The notes under the pieces were generated by a model that was given only the letters and a program-made list of their open reading frames with translations, did not search any database and was not told where the DNA came from. Of a stretch of 64,000 nucleotides of DNA, positions 1-7,390 are shown piece by piece; within the stretch, counting starts at the first letter, position 1; each line of letters opens with the position of its first letter. This stretch comes from DASYHS01 sp035998295 (lineage in GTDB: Bacteria; Pseudomonadota; Alphaproteobacteria; Azospirillales; Azospirillaceae), in the NCBI RefSeq assembly GCF_035998295.1, contig NZ_DASYHS010000207.1:5073-69072 (forward strand), written 5' to 3'. The translations under genes were made by a program, and so were the position numbers.

Positions 1-1173
1 TTCCAGGGTCAGCTCGGTGTTGATGCCGGCGGCCCGCAGCTCGGCCGCGAGGCTGTAGCTCTCGGCGGCCAGCGCCGGGTCCATCAGCGCCACGAGCGCC
101 GCCGCGGTGCTGGCATGGGCGGCGATCACCCCCGCCTCGCGGAGCTGGTAGAACAGCCGCGTCGCCCCGATCGAGATGCCGACGCCGGGCAGCCGCGAGC
201 GCGTGTAGTTGCTGGCGAGGTTCTCGTACCGCCCGCCCGAGCAGACGCTGCCGATCCCGGGATGGTCGTCGAGGAAGGTCTCGTAGACCGTGCCGGTGTA
301 GTAGTCGAGCCCGCGGGCGATGGCGAGGTTGACCCGGTAGTGCCGCTCCGGCACGCGCAGCGCCGCCAGCCCGTCGAGCACCGTCTCCAGCTCCGACAGG
401 CCGGCGCGGAACGTCTCGTCCGCGATGTCCATCCCGCGCAGCGCCGCGACGACGTCGGCATTGCTGCCCGACAGGCCGATCAGGTCGAGGATGCGCGCGG
501 CCGTATCGGCTGCCAGCGCCAGCTCGCCGCCGGTCAGGCTCTCCAGCACCTTGTCCCGGCCGACCTTGTCGAGCCGGTCGATCTCGCGCAGGACCAGCGC
601 CTGGCGCCCGGGCTCGCCGATGCCGAGCCCGGCCAGCAGGCCGGCGAGGATCTTGCGGTTGTTGAAGTTGATCGTGAAGCCGCCGACCTTCAGGTCGCTG
701 AAGACCTGGTGGATCACGGCCGGGATCTCGGCGTCGAAGGCGAGCGGCAGGGCGTCCTTGCCGATCACGTCGATGTCGCACTGGTAGAACTCGCGGAAGC
801 GGCCCTTCTGGGCGCGCTCCCCGCGGTAGACGCGCTGCATCTGGTAGCGGCGGAACGGGAAGGCCAGGTCGTGCTCGTGCTCGGCGACGTAGCGCGCCAG
901 CGGCACCGTCAGGTCGAAGCGCAGCGCCATCTCGGGGTCGCGGCCCTGCTGGCGCGCGCCGGTGGACTGGACGAAGTAGACCTGCTTCTCGGTCTCGCCG
1001 CCGCTCTTGGTCAGCAGCACGTCGGTCAGCTCGAACACCGGGGTCTCGACCGGCAGGAAGCCGAACCGCTCGTAGCCGCGCCGGATGGTGTCCAGGAAGG
1101 ACTGGAACGCGATCTGCTCGCCGGGCAGCAGCTCCATGACGCCGGACGGCGTCCTCGGTTGGATCAGGCTCAT
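1..1173 (-). CDS. hisS: Histidyl-tRNA synthetase, 3' end cut by window
   Basis: Charges tRNA-His with histidine in the cytoplasm. Reading the minus strand from the ATG at 1171-1173 gives MSLIQPRTPSGVMELLPGEQ, the usual HisRS N-terminus. It continues through class II aaRS motif 2 (FRRYQMQRVYRGERAQKGRF) and the histidine-binding loop RGLDYYTGTVYE, then a glycine-rich motif 3 region (GVGISIGATRL). 391 codons are open to base 1 without a stop, so roughly the last part of the anticodon-binding domain lies outside. It is transcribed divergently from pyrC. The family assignment is secure; only the C-terminus is unseen. Confidence 0.96.
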   Translation of the reverse strand, partial: MSLIQPRTPSGVMELLPGEQIAFQSFLDTIRRGYERFGFLPVETPVFELTDVLLTKSGGETEKQVYFVQSTGARQQGRDPEMALRFDLTVPLARYVAEHEHDLAFPFRRYQMQRVYRGERAQKGRFREFYQCDIDVIGKDALPLAFDAEIPAVIHQVFSDLKVGGFTINFNNRKILAGLLAGLGIGEPGRQALVLREIDRLDKVGRDKVLESLTGGELALAADTAARILDLIGLSGSNADVVAALRGMDIADETFRAGLSELETVLDGLAALRVPERHYRVNLAIARGLDYYTGTVYETFLDDHPGIGSVCSGGRYENLASNYTRSRLPGVGISIGATRLFYQLREAGVIAAHASTAAALVALMDPALAAESYSLAAELRAAGINTELTLE

Positions 1174-1323
1174 CTTGCGCGGACTTCCACGGGAAACGAC
1201 GGGTCGGGCGGCAGTTTTAGCGGCTTTGCCGGCCGGACGCCACGCCGGAAGCGACGAAAGCACCCTCGCGGATGTTGAGCGCGGGGGGCAAAGCCCCTAA
1301 AAGGCGGGGATTCGAAACCTGGG

Positions 1324-2394
1324 ATGCCCATCATGCCCGCCGGCCGAGAGACCGACCGCCTGATCCTGCGCCGCCCCGACGACTGGCACCTGCATCTGCG
1401 CGAGGGGGCGATGCTCCGCGCGGTGCTGCCTTTCACCGCGCGCCAGTTCGGCCGCGCGATCGTGATGCCGAACCTGAAGCCGCCGGTGACGACGGTCGCG
1501 CGGGCGCAGGCCTACCGCGACGAGATCCTGGAGGCCTTGCCCGAAGGCGCCGGCTTCACGCCGCTGATGACCTGCTACCTGACCGACGGCACCGACCCGG
1601 CCGAGGTCGCGCGCGGCTTCGCCGAGGGCGTCTTCGCGGCGGCCAAGCTCTATCCCGCGAACGCGACGACCAACAGCGCCCACGGCGTCACCGACGTGGC
1701 GCGGATCCGCCCGGTGCTGGAGCGCATGCAGGAGATCGGCATGCCGCTGCTGGTCCATGGCGAGGTGACGGACGCCGAGGTCGACGTCTTCGACCGCGAG
1801 GCCGTGTTCATCGACCGCGTGCTGGCGCCGCTGCTGCGCGACATGCCGGGCCTGCGCGTCGTGCTCGAGCACGTCACGACCGAGGACGCGGTCGCCTTCG
1901 TGCGCGCGAACGCCGGCACCGGCCGGCTCGGCGCGACGATCACCGCGCATCACCTGCTGATCAACCGCACCCACATGTTCCAGGGCGGCATCCGCCCGCA
2001 TCTCTACTGCCTGCCGATCGCCAAGCGCGAGCGGCACCGCCTCGCGCTGCTGCGCGCCGCCGCCTCGGGCGAGGCGGCCTTCTTCCTCGGCACCGACAGC
2101 GCCCCGCACCCGGTCGCGGCCAAGGAGACGGCCTGCGGCTGCGCCGGCATCTTCACCGCCGCCACCGCCATCGAGCTGTACGCCCAGGCCTTCGACGAGG
2201 CCGGCGCGCTCGACCGGCTGGAGGCGTTCGCCAGCCTGAACGGCCCGCGCTTCTACGGCCTGCCGCCGAACGAGGACACGATCGAGCTGGTCCGCGAGCC
2301 GGCCCCGGTTCCCGACCTGGTCGAGGTCCCCGGCGGCGAGGCGGTGCTGCCGTTCCGCGCCGGCGAGCGTCTGCCCTGGCGCCTCGCGGGCTGA
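1324..2394 (+). CDS. pyrC: Dihydroorotase, class II
   Basis: Cyclises N-carbamoyl-L-aspartate to dihydroorotate in de novo pyrimidine synthesis. The 356-residue product has the metal-binding HLHLR near residues 22-26. The lysine expected to be carbamylated is about Lys108, in AKLYPANATTNSAHGVTD, which is close to the E. coli PyrC signature. Length matches the E. coli-type single-domain enzyme. A second in-frame ATG at 1333 is possible; the first is kept because a GGCGGGG stretch lies about 14 bases upstream of it. pyrE follows downstream, separated by a toxin-antitoxin pair. Confidence 0.95.
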   Translation: MPIMPAGRETDRLILRRPDDWHLHLREGAMLRAVLPFTARQFGRAIVMPNLKPPVTTVARAQAYRDEILEALPEGAGFTPLMTCYLTDGTDPAEVARGFAEGVFAAAKLYPANATTNSAHGVTDVARIRPVLERMQEIGMPLLVHGEVTDAEVDVFDREAVFIDRVLAPLLRDMPGLRVVLEHVTTEDAVAFVRANAGTGRLGATITAHHLLINRTHMFQGGIRPHLYCLPIAKRERHRLALLRAAASGEAAFFLGTDSAPHPVAAKETACGCAGIFTAATAIELYAQAFDEAGALDRLEAFASLNGPRFYGLPPNEDTIELVREPAPVPDLVEVPGGEAVLPFRAGERLPWRLAG

Positions 2395-2499
2395 ACTCAC
2401 GCGTGAGAGTGCCTCGCCGGCACGGCGTGGGGGAGGTTGTCCGGCAATGCCGGATAGTTGCGGCTGGCCTTTTGGGCGGCGGCGGGTGTAGGCTGGTCG

Positions 2500-2763
2500 A
2501 TGGAATTCGAATGGGACGGCAACAAGGCGGTCGCGAACATCGAGAAGCACGCGATCGACTTCGTCGACGTCGTCGACGTCTTCGAGGATGGCCGCCTGTT
2601 CGTTGAGGTCGACGGTCGATTCCCCGAGCCTCGCTGTCGAGCGATCGGGATGGTCGAAGGCGTTGTCCTGTCCGTCGTCTACACGATGCGGGGCGACGTG
2701 TGCCGCATCATTTCCGCCAGGAGGGCGAGCCGCCGTGAGCGAAGAGCGTATCGTTCGCTATGA
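2500..2763 (+). CDS. brnT: BrnT-family ribonuclease toxin
   Basis: An 87-residue protein beginning MEFEWDGNKAVANIEKHAID, the BrnT (DUF497) pattern of a basic-acidic start followed by a KH motif. It ends with SVVYTMRGDVCRIISARRAS, which carries the family's conserved Y-T-x-R-x-D...R-I-I-S-A-R block. BrnT proteins are small RelE-like RNases neutralised by a co-transcribed antitoxin. The start is the ATG at 2500. Its 3' end overlaps the next gene by 29 bases, as expected for a coupled toxin-antitoxin pair. It lies between pyrC and pyrE, in the same direction. Confidence 0.88.
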   Translation: MEFEWDGNKAVANIEKHAIDFVDVVDVFEDGRLFVEVDGRFPEPRCRAIGMVEGVVLSVVYTMRGDVCRIISARRASRRERRAYRSL

Positions 2764-3097
2764 TCCCAAGAGGGACCGCAAGCCCGAATCCCGCACGGAT
2801 TGGGACCGCGTGCGTGCCATGTCCGACGACGAGGTCGAAGCCGCCGCCGCGGCCGATCCGGACAACCCGCCTCTGAGCGAGGCGCAACTCGCCGACGTCT
2901 TCCGACCGGCCGACCTGCGCGAGCTGCGGCGCTCGCTCGGGCTGAGCCAGGCGCAGTTTTCGCGGCGCTACGGCATACCGATGGCGACGCTGCAGGATTG
3001 GGAACAGGCGCGGCGCGTGCCGGATACCGTCAGCCGCAACTATCTCCGCGTGATCCGGCGCGACCCGGAGGCGGTTGCAAAAGCGCTGGCGTCGTGA
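2735..3097 (+). CDS. XRE-type HTH antitoxin paired with BrnT
   Basis: 120 residues from a GTG at 2735 (VSEERIVRYDPKRDRK...). An AGGAGGG Shine-Dalgarno at 2719-2725, about nine bases upstream, decides this start. Residues 20-50 are acidic (MSDDEVEAAAAADPDNP), and the C-terminal half is a Cro/XRE helix-turn-helix: LRRSLGLSQAQFSRRYGIPMATLQDWEQ. The partner of BrnT is more often a ribbon-helix-helix BrnA, but XRE-type partners are common in alphaproteobacteria. It probably binds the toxin and autorepresses the pair. The overlap with brnT supports co-translation. A related copy lies at 38213-38572. Confidence 0.88.
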   Translation: MSEERIVRYDPKRDRKPESRTDWDRVRAMSDDEVEAAAAADPDNPPLSEAQLADVFRPADLRELRRSLGLSQAQFSRRYGIPMATLQDWEQARRVPDTVSRNYLRVIRRDPEAVAKALAS

Positions 3098-3180
3098 CCC
3101 GGCGCGCTCGGGCGATCTGGGTTGCCCACGGCGCACCCGCAGCCTAGAAAGGCGCCAATTCACACCCAGGAGCCCCAGCC

Positions 3181-3876
3181 ATGACCCCGCTTGCCGCCCA
3201 GCCCGATCCCGACCTGGTCGCGACCCTCACGGCCCGCATGCTGATCGAGATCAAGGCGGTGCATTTCAACCGCGAGACGCCGTACATCTTCACCTCCGGC
3301 TGGGCGAGCCCGGTCTACATCGACTGCCGCAAGATCATCTCCTTCCCGCGCGCGCGCGCCGCCGTCACCGACTTCGCGGCCTCGACCATCCTGCGCGAGG
3401 TCGGCTTCGAGAGCCTGGACGCCGTCGCGGGCGGCGAGACCGCTGGCATCCCCTTCGCGGCCTGGATCGCCGACCGGCTCGGCCTGCCGATGCAGTACGT
3501 GCGCAAGAAGCCCAAGGGGTTCGGCCGCAACGCCCAGATCGAGGGCGACCTGGAGGAGGGCCAGCGCACCCTGCTGGTCGAGGACCTGACCACCGACGGC
3601 AAGAGCAAGGTCAACTTCGTCAACGCGCTCCGCAACGCGGGGGCCGAGGTGGCGGACACCTTCGTCGTGTTCCACTACGGCATCTTCCCGCAGAGCGTCG
3701 AGACGATGCGCGAGATCGGCGTCCGCCTGCACGCGCTGTGCACCTGGTGGGACGTGCTGCGCGTCTCCAAGCAGCACGGCTATTTCGACCCCGCGACGAT
3801 CGACGAGGTCGAGAAGTTCCTGCACGCCCCGGTCGACTGGTCGCGCACCCACGGCGGCAAGTCCGAGCTGGGGTGA
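3181..3876 (+). CDS. pyrE: Orotate phosphoribosyltransferase
   Basis: Transfers ribose-5-phosphate from PRPP to orotate, making OMP. The 231-residue product carries the PRPP-binding loop RTLLVEDLTTDGKSK at residues 129-143 and the RKKPKGFGRNAQIEG flexible-loop region at about 108-122. Length is typical of the alphaproteobacterial form. It starts at the ATG at 3181, after a GGAG about ten bases upstream. It pairs functionally with pyrC upstream and pyrF at 18278. It ends one base before the convergent hydrolase gene. Confidence 0.96.
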   Translation: MTPLAAQPDPDLVATLTARMLIEIKAVHFNRETPYIFTSGWASPVYIDCRKIISFPRARAAVTDFAASTILREVGFESLDAVAGGETAGIPFAAWIADRLGLPMQYVRKKPKGFGRNAQIEGDLEEGQRTLLVEDLTTDGKSKVNFVNALRNAGAEVADTFVVFHYGIFPQSVETMREIGVRLHALCTWWDVLRVSKQHGYFDPATIDEVEKFLHAPVDWSRTHGGKSELG

Positions 3877-3877
3877 G

Positions 3878-4891
3878 CTACTCCAGCGCGTCGGCGAGGA
3901 AGCGGTCGACCTCGGCCCAGGCGGCGGCGCGGATCTCCGCGCGCTCCATCAGCACCTCGTGCATCGCGTCAGCCAGCACGTGCACCCGGCAGTGCCGGTA
4001 CCGGGCGCACGCCGCCCGCTGGCTGTCCGGCGGCACGACCACGTCGCACCCGGGGACGAGGGCCAGCATCGGCGTCTCGACCCCCACCGCGGCCTCGGGG
4101 CGGGCGAGCTCGGCGAGAGAGCGGTAGGTCGCGTCCAGCCAGCCATGGGTGACGCCTCCGACGACGAGCGCGGGGTCGTGCCGGAACCACTGGTGATGGA
4201 CGGCCCACGAAGCGGGGTCGCTGGTCACCGGGTTGGCCGCGAAGCTATGGCGGGCGGGGTCGTAGTCGCCCTGGCCCGGCAGGTAGCGGGCACCCAGGCC
4301 GAGGCGGACGCCGGCGCGCGCGAGCGCCCGGGCGACCGGCCGCGGAACCCATCCCGGTTGGGTGTAGATGTCGGTCATCGGCGCCGAGAGCACCACGGCG
4401 TCGAAACCGCGGGGAGACCGGGCCAGATGGCGCAGCAACAGGTGGGCGCCCTGCGAATGGGCGCAGGCGACCAGCGGACGGCCCGCCTCCGGCACCGCGA
4501 CCGCCTCCAGGAACCGGGCCAGGTCGTCGAGCCAGAGGCCGTAGTCGCAGACGTGGCCGCGCTGGCGCAGCGGCGGGTCCTCCGACAGCAGGCGGCTCGA
4601 TCGTCCCTGGCCGCGCCAGTCCATCCCGATCGCCTGGAAGCCGCGCTCCCGCCACGCCCGCGCGACGCCGTCGTATTTCTCCAGGAACTCCGAGCGGCCG
4701 TGCAGCAGCACGACCGTGCCCCGGCAGGCGTCCGGGGCCGGCCATCGCGCGTGCCGGATCCAGCCGCCGTCCGGCAGGTCGAGGCGGGCGAAAAGCGGCG
4801 GCGGCTCGCCCAGGCGCGGCGGCAGCGGCAGGTCGGCGGCGGTGATGCCTTCCGCTGTCGGGTCTCTGGGGTCCGGGTCTCTGCGGTCCAT
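3878..4891 (-). CDS. Alpha/beta hydrolase, lysophospholipase/monoacylglycerol-lipase type
   Basis: 337 residues starting at the ATG at 4889-4891 (MDRRDPDPRD...). It has the strand-loop VVLLHGRSEF at about 60-69, the DWRGQGRSS block at 91-99 and the nucleophile elbow AHSQG with Ser146. The first Gly of GxSxG is Ala here. An Asp in VPGCDVVVPP and a His in ADAMHEVLME near the C-terminus complete the expected triad. The layout matches PldB-like serine aminopeptidase S33 lipases. Substrate is not readable from sequence. A longer open frame extends upstream to 4960 but would overlap the ung promoter. Confidence 0.85.
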   Translation of the reverse strand: MDRRDPDPRDPTAEGITAADLPLPPRLGEPPPLFARLDLPDGGWIRHARWPAPDACRGTVVLLHGRSEFLEKYDGVARAWRERGFQAIGMDWRGQGRSSRLLSEDPPLRQRGHVCDYGLWLDDLARFLEAVAVPEAGRPLVACAHSQGAHLLLRHLARSPRGFDAVVLSAPMTDIYTQPGWVPRPVARALARAGVRLGLGARYLPGQGDYDPARHSFAANPVTSDPASWAVHHQWFRHDPALVVGGVTHGWLDATYRSLAELARPEAAVGVETPMLALVPGCDVVVPPDSQRAACARYRHCRVHVLADAMHEVLMERAEIRAAAWAEVDRFLADALE

Positions 4892-4980
4892 GAGGGGGAG
4901 GGACCACGGAAGGGTGGGGCTTGGCAAGCCGGCGCGTGCCTGTATCGTTGAGCCTCCCAACCGGAGCGGAAGATCGATCC

Positions 4981-5667
4981 ATGAGCTATGCAGCGCGGCC
5001 CCGGCTCGACCCGAGCTGGGAGGCGGCGGTCGGCGGCGAGTTCGACCAGCCCTACATGCGGGCGCTCGCCGCGTTCCTCGATGGCGAGGCGGCGGCCGGC
5101 AAGCGGATCTTCCCCGAGCCGGCCCTGGTCTACGCGGCGCTGGAGCTGACGCCGCTGTCGGCGGTGCGGGCGGTCGTCATCGGCCAGGACCCCTATCACG
5201 GCTCCGGCCAGGCGCACGGGCTCGCCTTCTCGGTGCGGCCGGGCACGCGGCCGCCGCCGAGCCTGCGCAACGTCTTCAAGGAGCTGCGCGCCGACCTCGG
5301 CATCGCGCCGCCGGGGCACGGCAGCCTCGTGCGCTGGGCCGAGCGGGGCGTGCTGCTGCTCAACACCGTGCTGACCGTCGAGGAGGGGCAGGCGGGCTCG
5401 CATCGGGGGCGCGGCTGGGAGCGCCTGACCGACGCGGTGATCCGGGCCGTCAGCGACCGCCGCGACGCCGTCGCCTTTGTCGCCTGGGGGCTGCCCGCGC
5501 GCCGCAAGGCCGACCTCGTCGACGGCGGCCGGCACGAGATCGTGTCCAGCGCCCATCCCTCGCCGCTGTCGGCGAGCCGGGGCTTCCTCGGCTCGCGCCC
5601 CTTCTCGAAGGTGAACGCCTTCCTGGAGCGCCGCGGGCAGGCGCCCATCGACTGGCGCCTGGACTGA
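4981..5667 (+). CDS. ung: Uracil-DNA glycosylase
   Basis: Removes uracil from DNA in base-excision repair. The 228-residue protein holds the family 1 catalytic motif GQDPYHG at residues 68-74 (Asp70 activates the water) and the HPSPLS minor-groove loop at 192-197, followed by ASRGFLGSRPFSKVN. The ATG at 4981 is chosen because it follows GGAG and gives the normal N-terminus; an upstream TTG at 4921 would add 20 unconserved residues. It is divergent from the hydrolase and convergent with the short-chain dehydrogenase. Confidence 0.96.
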   Translation: MSYAARPRLDPSWEAAVGGEFDQPYMRALAAFLDGEAAAGKRIFPEPALVYAALELTPLSAVRAVVIGQDPYHGSGQAHGLAFSVRPGTRPPPSLRNVFKELRADLGIAPPGHGSLVRWAERGVLLLNTVLTVEEGQAGSHRGRGWERLTDAVIRAVSDRRDAVAFVAWGLPARRKADLVDGGRHEIVSSAHPSPLSASRGFLGSRPFSKVNAFLERRGQAPIDWRLD

Positions 5668-5676
5668 CCCCCGCTC

Positions 5677-6480
5677 CTACTCGTCCCCGCCTTGCAGCCG
5701 GCGGGAACGCCTTGCGATCTCCATCAGGACGCCGAGCCCGCCGGTGGCGAGCCGCCGCCCGGCGAGCAGGGGGGCGAGGGCGGCGCGCGTCCCCATGCCG
5801 CGGACGTGGACCCGGCTGCGGCCCAGCGCCGCGAGCGAGCCGCGCGCGACCGCCAGCGGGTCTTCCGCGCCGGGCAGCCGGCCGGCGCGGAAGCCGGAGC
5901 GCCGGCCGAAATCGGTGCGGGTCGGTCCCGGGCACAGCACCTGCACATCCACCGGCTCGCCCTCCAGCTCGACCGCCAGCGCCTCGCCATAGGCGAGCAC
6001 GAAGCTCTTGGTCGCGGCGTAGGTGGCCAGCAGCGGCACCGGCTGGAACGCGACCGTGCTGGAGACGAGGACCAGGCCGCAGCGCCGTCCCTCGGCCCGC
6101 GCCCGGCCGATCATGCCCGGCAGCAGCGCTCTCGTCAGCACGGCGACCGCGACGGCGTTCAGCTCCACCGTCGCCTCCTCGGCCGCGGCCGGGTTGTCGA
6201 CGACACGGCCGAACGGCCCCGTGCCGGCGTTGTTGACCAGCAGGTCCACGCCGAGCCGTTCCGCAGCCGCGGCCACGGCCTGCCGGCCCTCGCCGGTCGT
6301 CAGGTCGGCCGCGAGCGTCTCGACCTCGCGGCCCGGCCAGCTCGCCTCGTCGCGCATCGCGGCGAGCGCGTCCTCGTGGCGGGCGACCAGCAGCAGCCCC
6401 GTGGAGCGGGGCAGGGCGCGGGCGAAGGCGGCCCCTATGCCCTTCGTGGCACCCGTGACGAGTGCGGATCGGTACTGCAT
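5677..6480 (-). CDS. Short-chain dehydrogenase/reductase
   Basis: 267 residues, classical SDR. It has the nucleotide-binding TGATKGIG near residues 9-16, the NNAG motif (VDLLVNNAGTG), the catalytic Ser in VLVSSTVAF and a Y-x-x-x-K motif (YAATKSF), plus the PG motif LCPGPTRTDF. The start ATG at 6478-6480 follows AGGAGG. The domain order supports an NAD(P)H-dependent oxidoreductase of the DltE/YdfG-like group. The substrate is unknown. Short tandem repeats lie just upstream, at 6503-6571. Confidence 0.9.
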   Translation of the reverse strand: MQYRSALVTGATKGIGAAFARALPRSTGLLLVARHEDALAAMRDEASWPGREVETLAADLTTGEGRQAVAAAAERLGVDLLVNNAGTGPFGRVVDNPAAAEEATVELNAVAVAVLTRALLPGMIGRARAEGRRCGLVLVSSTVAFQPVPLLATYAATKSFVLAYGEALAVELEGEPVDVQVLCPGPTRTDFGRRSGFRAGRLPGAEDPLAVARGSLAALGRSRVHVRGMGTRAALAPLLAGRRLATGGLGVLMEIARRSRRLQGGDE

Positions 6481-6502
6481 CGGCGGTCCTCCTGCATGTG
6501 GC

Positions 6503-6571
6503 CCCCATGTCGGCCGGGGCGGCAGCCCCATGTTCGGCCGGGGCGGCAGCCCCATGACGACAGGGCGGCAG
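6503..6571. repeat. Three imperfect 22-24 bp tandem repeats upstream of the SDR gene
   Basis: Units at 6503-6525, 6526-6549 and 6550-6571 each start CCCCATG and end GGGCGGCAG. The first two differ by one inserted T and the third has a diverged centre. They lie 23-91 bases upstream of the SDR start codon, so they could alter its promoter or leader. No protein-coding role is supported. Confidence 0.8.
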
Positions 6572-6746
6572 CCCCCTTGACGATAGAGACGGTAGGGGCG
6601 GCGGCAAGGGGCGTCGATCGTCCGTACGGCGAGGCATCCGGCCTTTTTTGCGGGCCGGGCGGCGCCGGCCGGCCCTGAGCGGCGTTGACGGTGCCGGCTG
6701 CGCGCGCGATCCTGGCCCTGGTCGAAACCCGGATGGAGTTGCCGCC

Positions 6747-6920
6747 ATGCACAAGCTCGCACTCGCCGCCGCCTTTGCCCTCCCGCTCTCGCTCGCCGCG
6801 GGGACGGCGCTCGCGGACTGCGCCGGACACGCCAGGGTCGCCGAGGCGCCGAAGCCCGCCCCGACGCAGCAGACCGTGCAGGCGCCCGCTCCGGTCGCGA
6901 CGGTCGGCCAGGGGACCTGA
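6747..6920 (+). CDS. Small secreted protein of unknown function
   Basis: 57 residues from the ATG at 6747. MHKLALAAAFALPLSLAAG forms a Lys-hydrophobic signal peptide with a likely cleavage after TALA-D near residue 23. The remaining ~33 residues are Ala/Pro/Gln-rich with one Cys and no recognised domain. A clear intrinsic terminator follows within 30 bases, which supports a real short transcript. The family is not recognised. Confidence 0.55.
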   Translation: MHKLALAAAFALPLSLAAGTALADCAGHARVAEAPKPAPTQQTVQAPAPVATVGQGT

Positions 6921-6948
6921 GACGAAGCTCCCTCGGGGGAGAAGGAAA

Positions 6949-6978
6949 GGGGCTTCCCGGTCGCGGGAAGCCCCTTTT
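6949..6978 (+). terminator. Rho-independent terminator
   Basis: Perfect 10-bp stem GGGGCTTCCC (6949-6958) / GGGAAGCCCC (6965-6974), 6-base loop, then TTTT. It ends the small secreted-protein transcript and insulates the cas region downstream. Confidence 0.9.
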
Positions 6979-6993
6979 CTCATGATGGGGATG

Positions 6994-7018
6994 GACATCC
7001 CCGTTGCCGGGGGAAGCT
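6994..7018. repeat. Possible decayed type I-E CRISPR repeat
   Basis: GACATCCCC at 6994-7002, then GTTGCCGGGGGAAGC, resembles the stem-loop core of type I-E repeats but is imperfect. It starts 48 bases before the better element at 7041. A normal repeat-spacer period would be about 61, so this is tentative. Confidence 0.25.
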
Positions 7019-7040
7019 GATACGCAACGTGCGTCACTAG

Positions 7041-7070
7041 GGCCATCCCCGCGCATGCGGGGCGACCGGC
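7041..7070. repeat. Single type I-E CRISPR repeat-like element
   Basis: CATCCCCGCGCATGCGGGG at 7044-7062 contains the CCCCGCGC/GCGGGG palindromic stem typical of type I-E repeats, and is flanked by GGC and CGACCGG. It lies about 320 bases upstream of a type I-E Cascade operon. Only one good copy is seen, so this is not an array. It may be a relic, or part of a CRISPR-repeat-like guide RNA. Confidence 0.55.
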
Positions 7071-7077
7071 CAGCTAT

Positions 7078-7152
7078 GCCGCGGATCGCGGCAAATGTCA
7101 AAGCCGCGAATGGCGGTGAATGTCGAAGCCGCGAATGGCGGCGAATGTCAAA
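7078..7152. repeat. Three abutting 25-bp direct repeats
   Basis: Copies at 7078-7102, 7103-7127 and 7128-7152, each starting GCCGCG and ending TGTCAAA or TGTCGAA. Copies 2 and 3 differ at two positions; copy 1 is more diverged. There are no spacers, so this is not CRISPR. Arrays like this occur as iterons, regulator sites or transposase-binding sites at element ends. Confidence 0.85.
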
Positions 7153-7282
7153 TCCACCCTCCCGAAGCGCGTTTGGCATCCGAGTCGGCCCCGCCCCGCG
7201 CGAACACCTGCGGATGCAAGCTCCCGCGTGCGCAGGTCCCGGTAGCGGGCGGCCGGCGGCGGATGCGGCGGAACGCGGGTGA

Positions 7283-7315
7283 ATGCTAGGAAACCGGTTC
7301 GTTTTCGTCTAGCAT
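7283..7315. promoter_or_regulatory. Inverted repeat, possible operator of the cas operon
   Basis: ATGCTAG (7283-7289) and CTAGCAT (7309-7315) are perfect inverted copies 19 bases apart. Between them AACCGGTT (7292-7299) is itself a palindrome. The element lies about 76 bases before the cas8e start. No regulator gene is adjacent. Confidence 0.4.
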
Positions 7316-7390
7316 GCGGTCGCATTCCGTCGTTACATCGGAAATGAATTTGACACGAGCCCGGTTTCATAAAAAGGTCACGGAGGTCTC

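Larger units (their letters stand above)
7021..7390. other. Intergenic region upstream of the cas operon
   Basis: 370 bases with no convincing gene. It holds the CRISPR repeat-like element (7041-7070), three abutting 25-bp repeats (7078-7152) and an inverted repeat (7283-7315). The segment 7300-7380 is relatively AT-rich and probably carries the promoter. A TTGACA hexamer is at 7350-7355, but no good -10 box is seen at the right spacing. Confidence 0.7.

Noticed and set aside
1290..1323. tRNA-like T-loop (GGATTCGAAACC) before pyrC
   Set aside because: No matching acceptor, D or anticodon arms could be drawn.
6985..7152. A CRISPR array upstream of the cas operon
   Set aside because: Only one convincing repeat is present. 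The weaker copy is 48 bases away rather than about 61, and the 25-bp units have no spacers.
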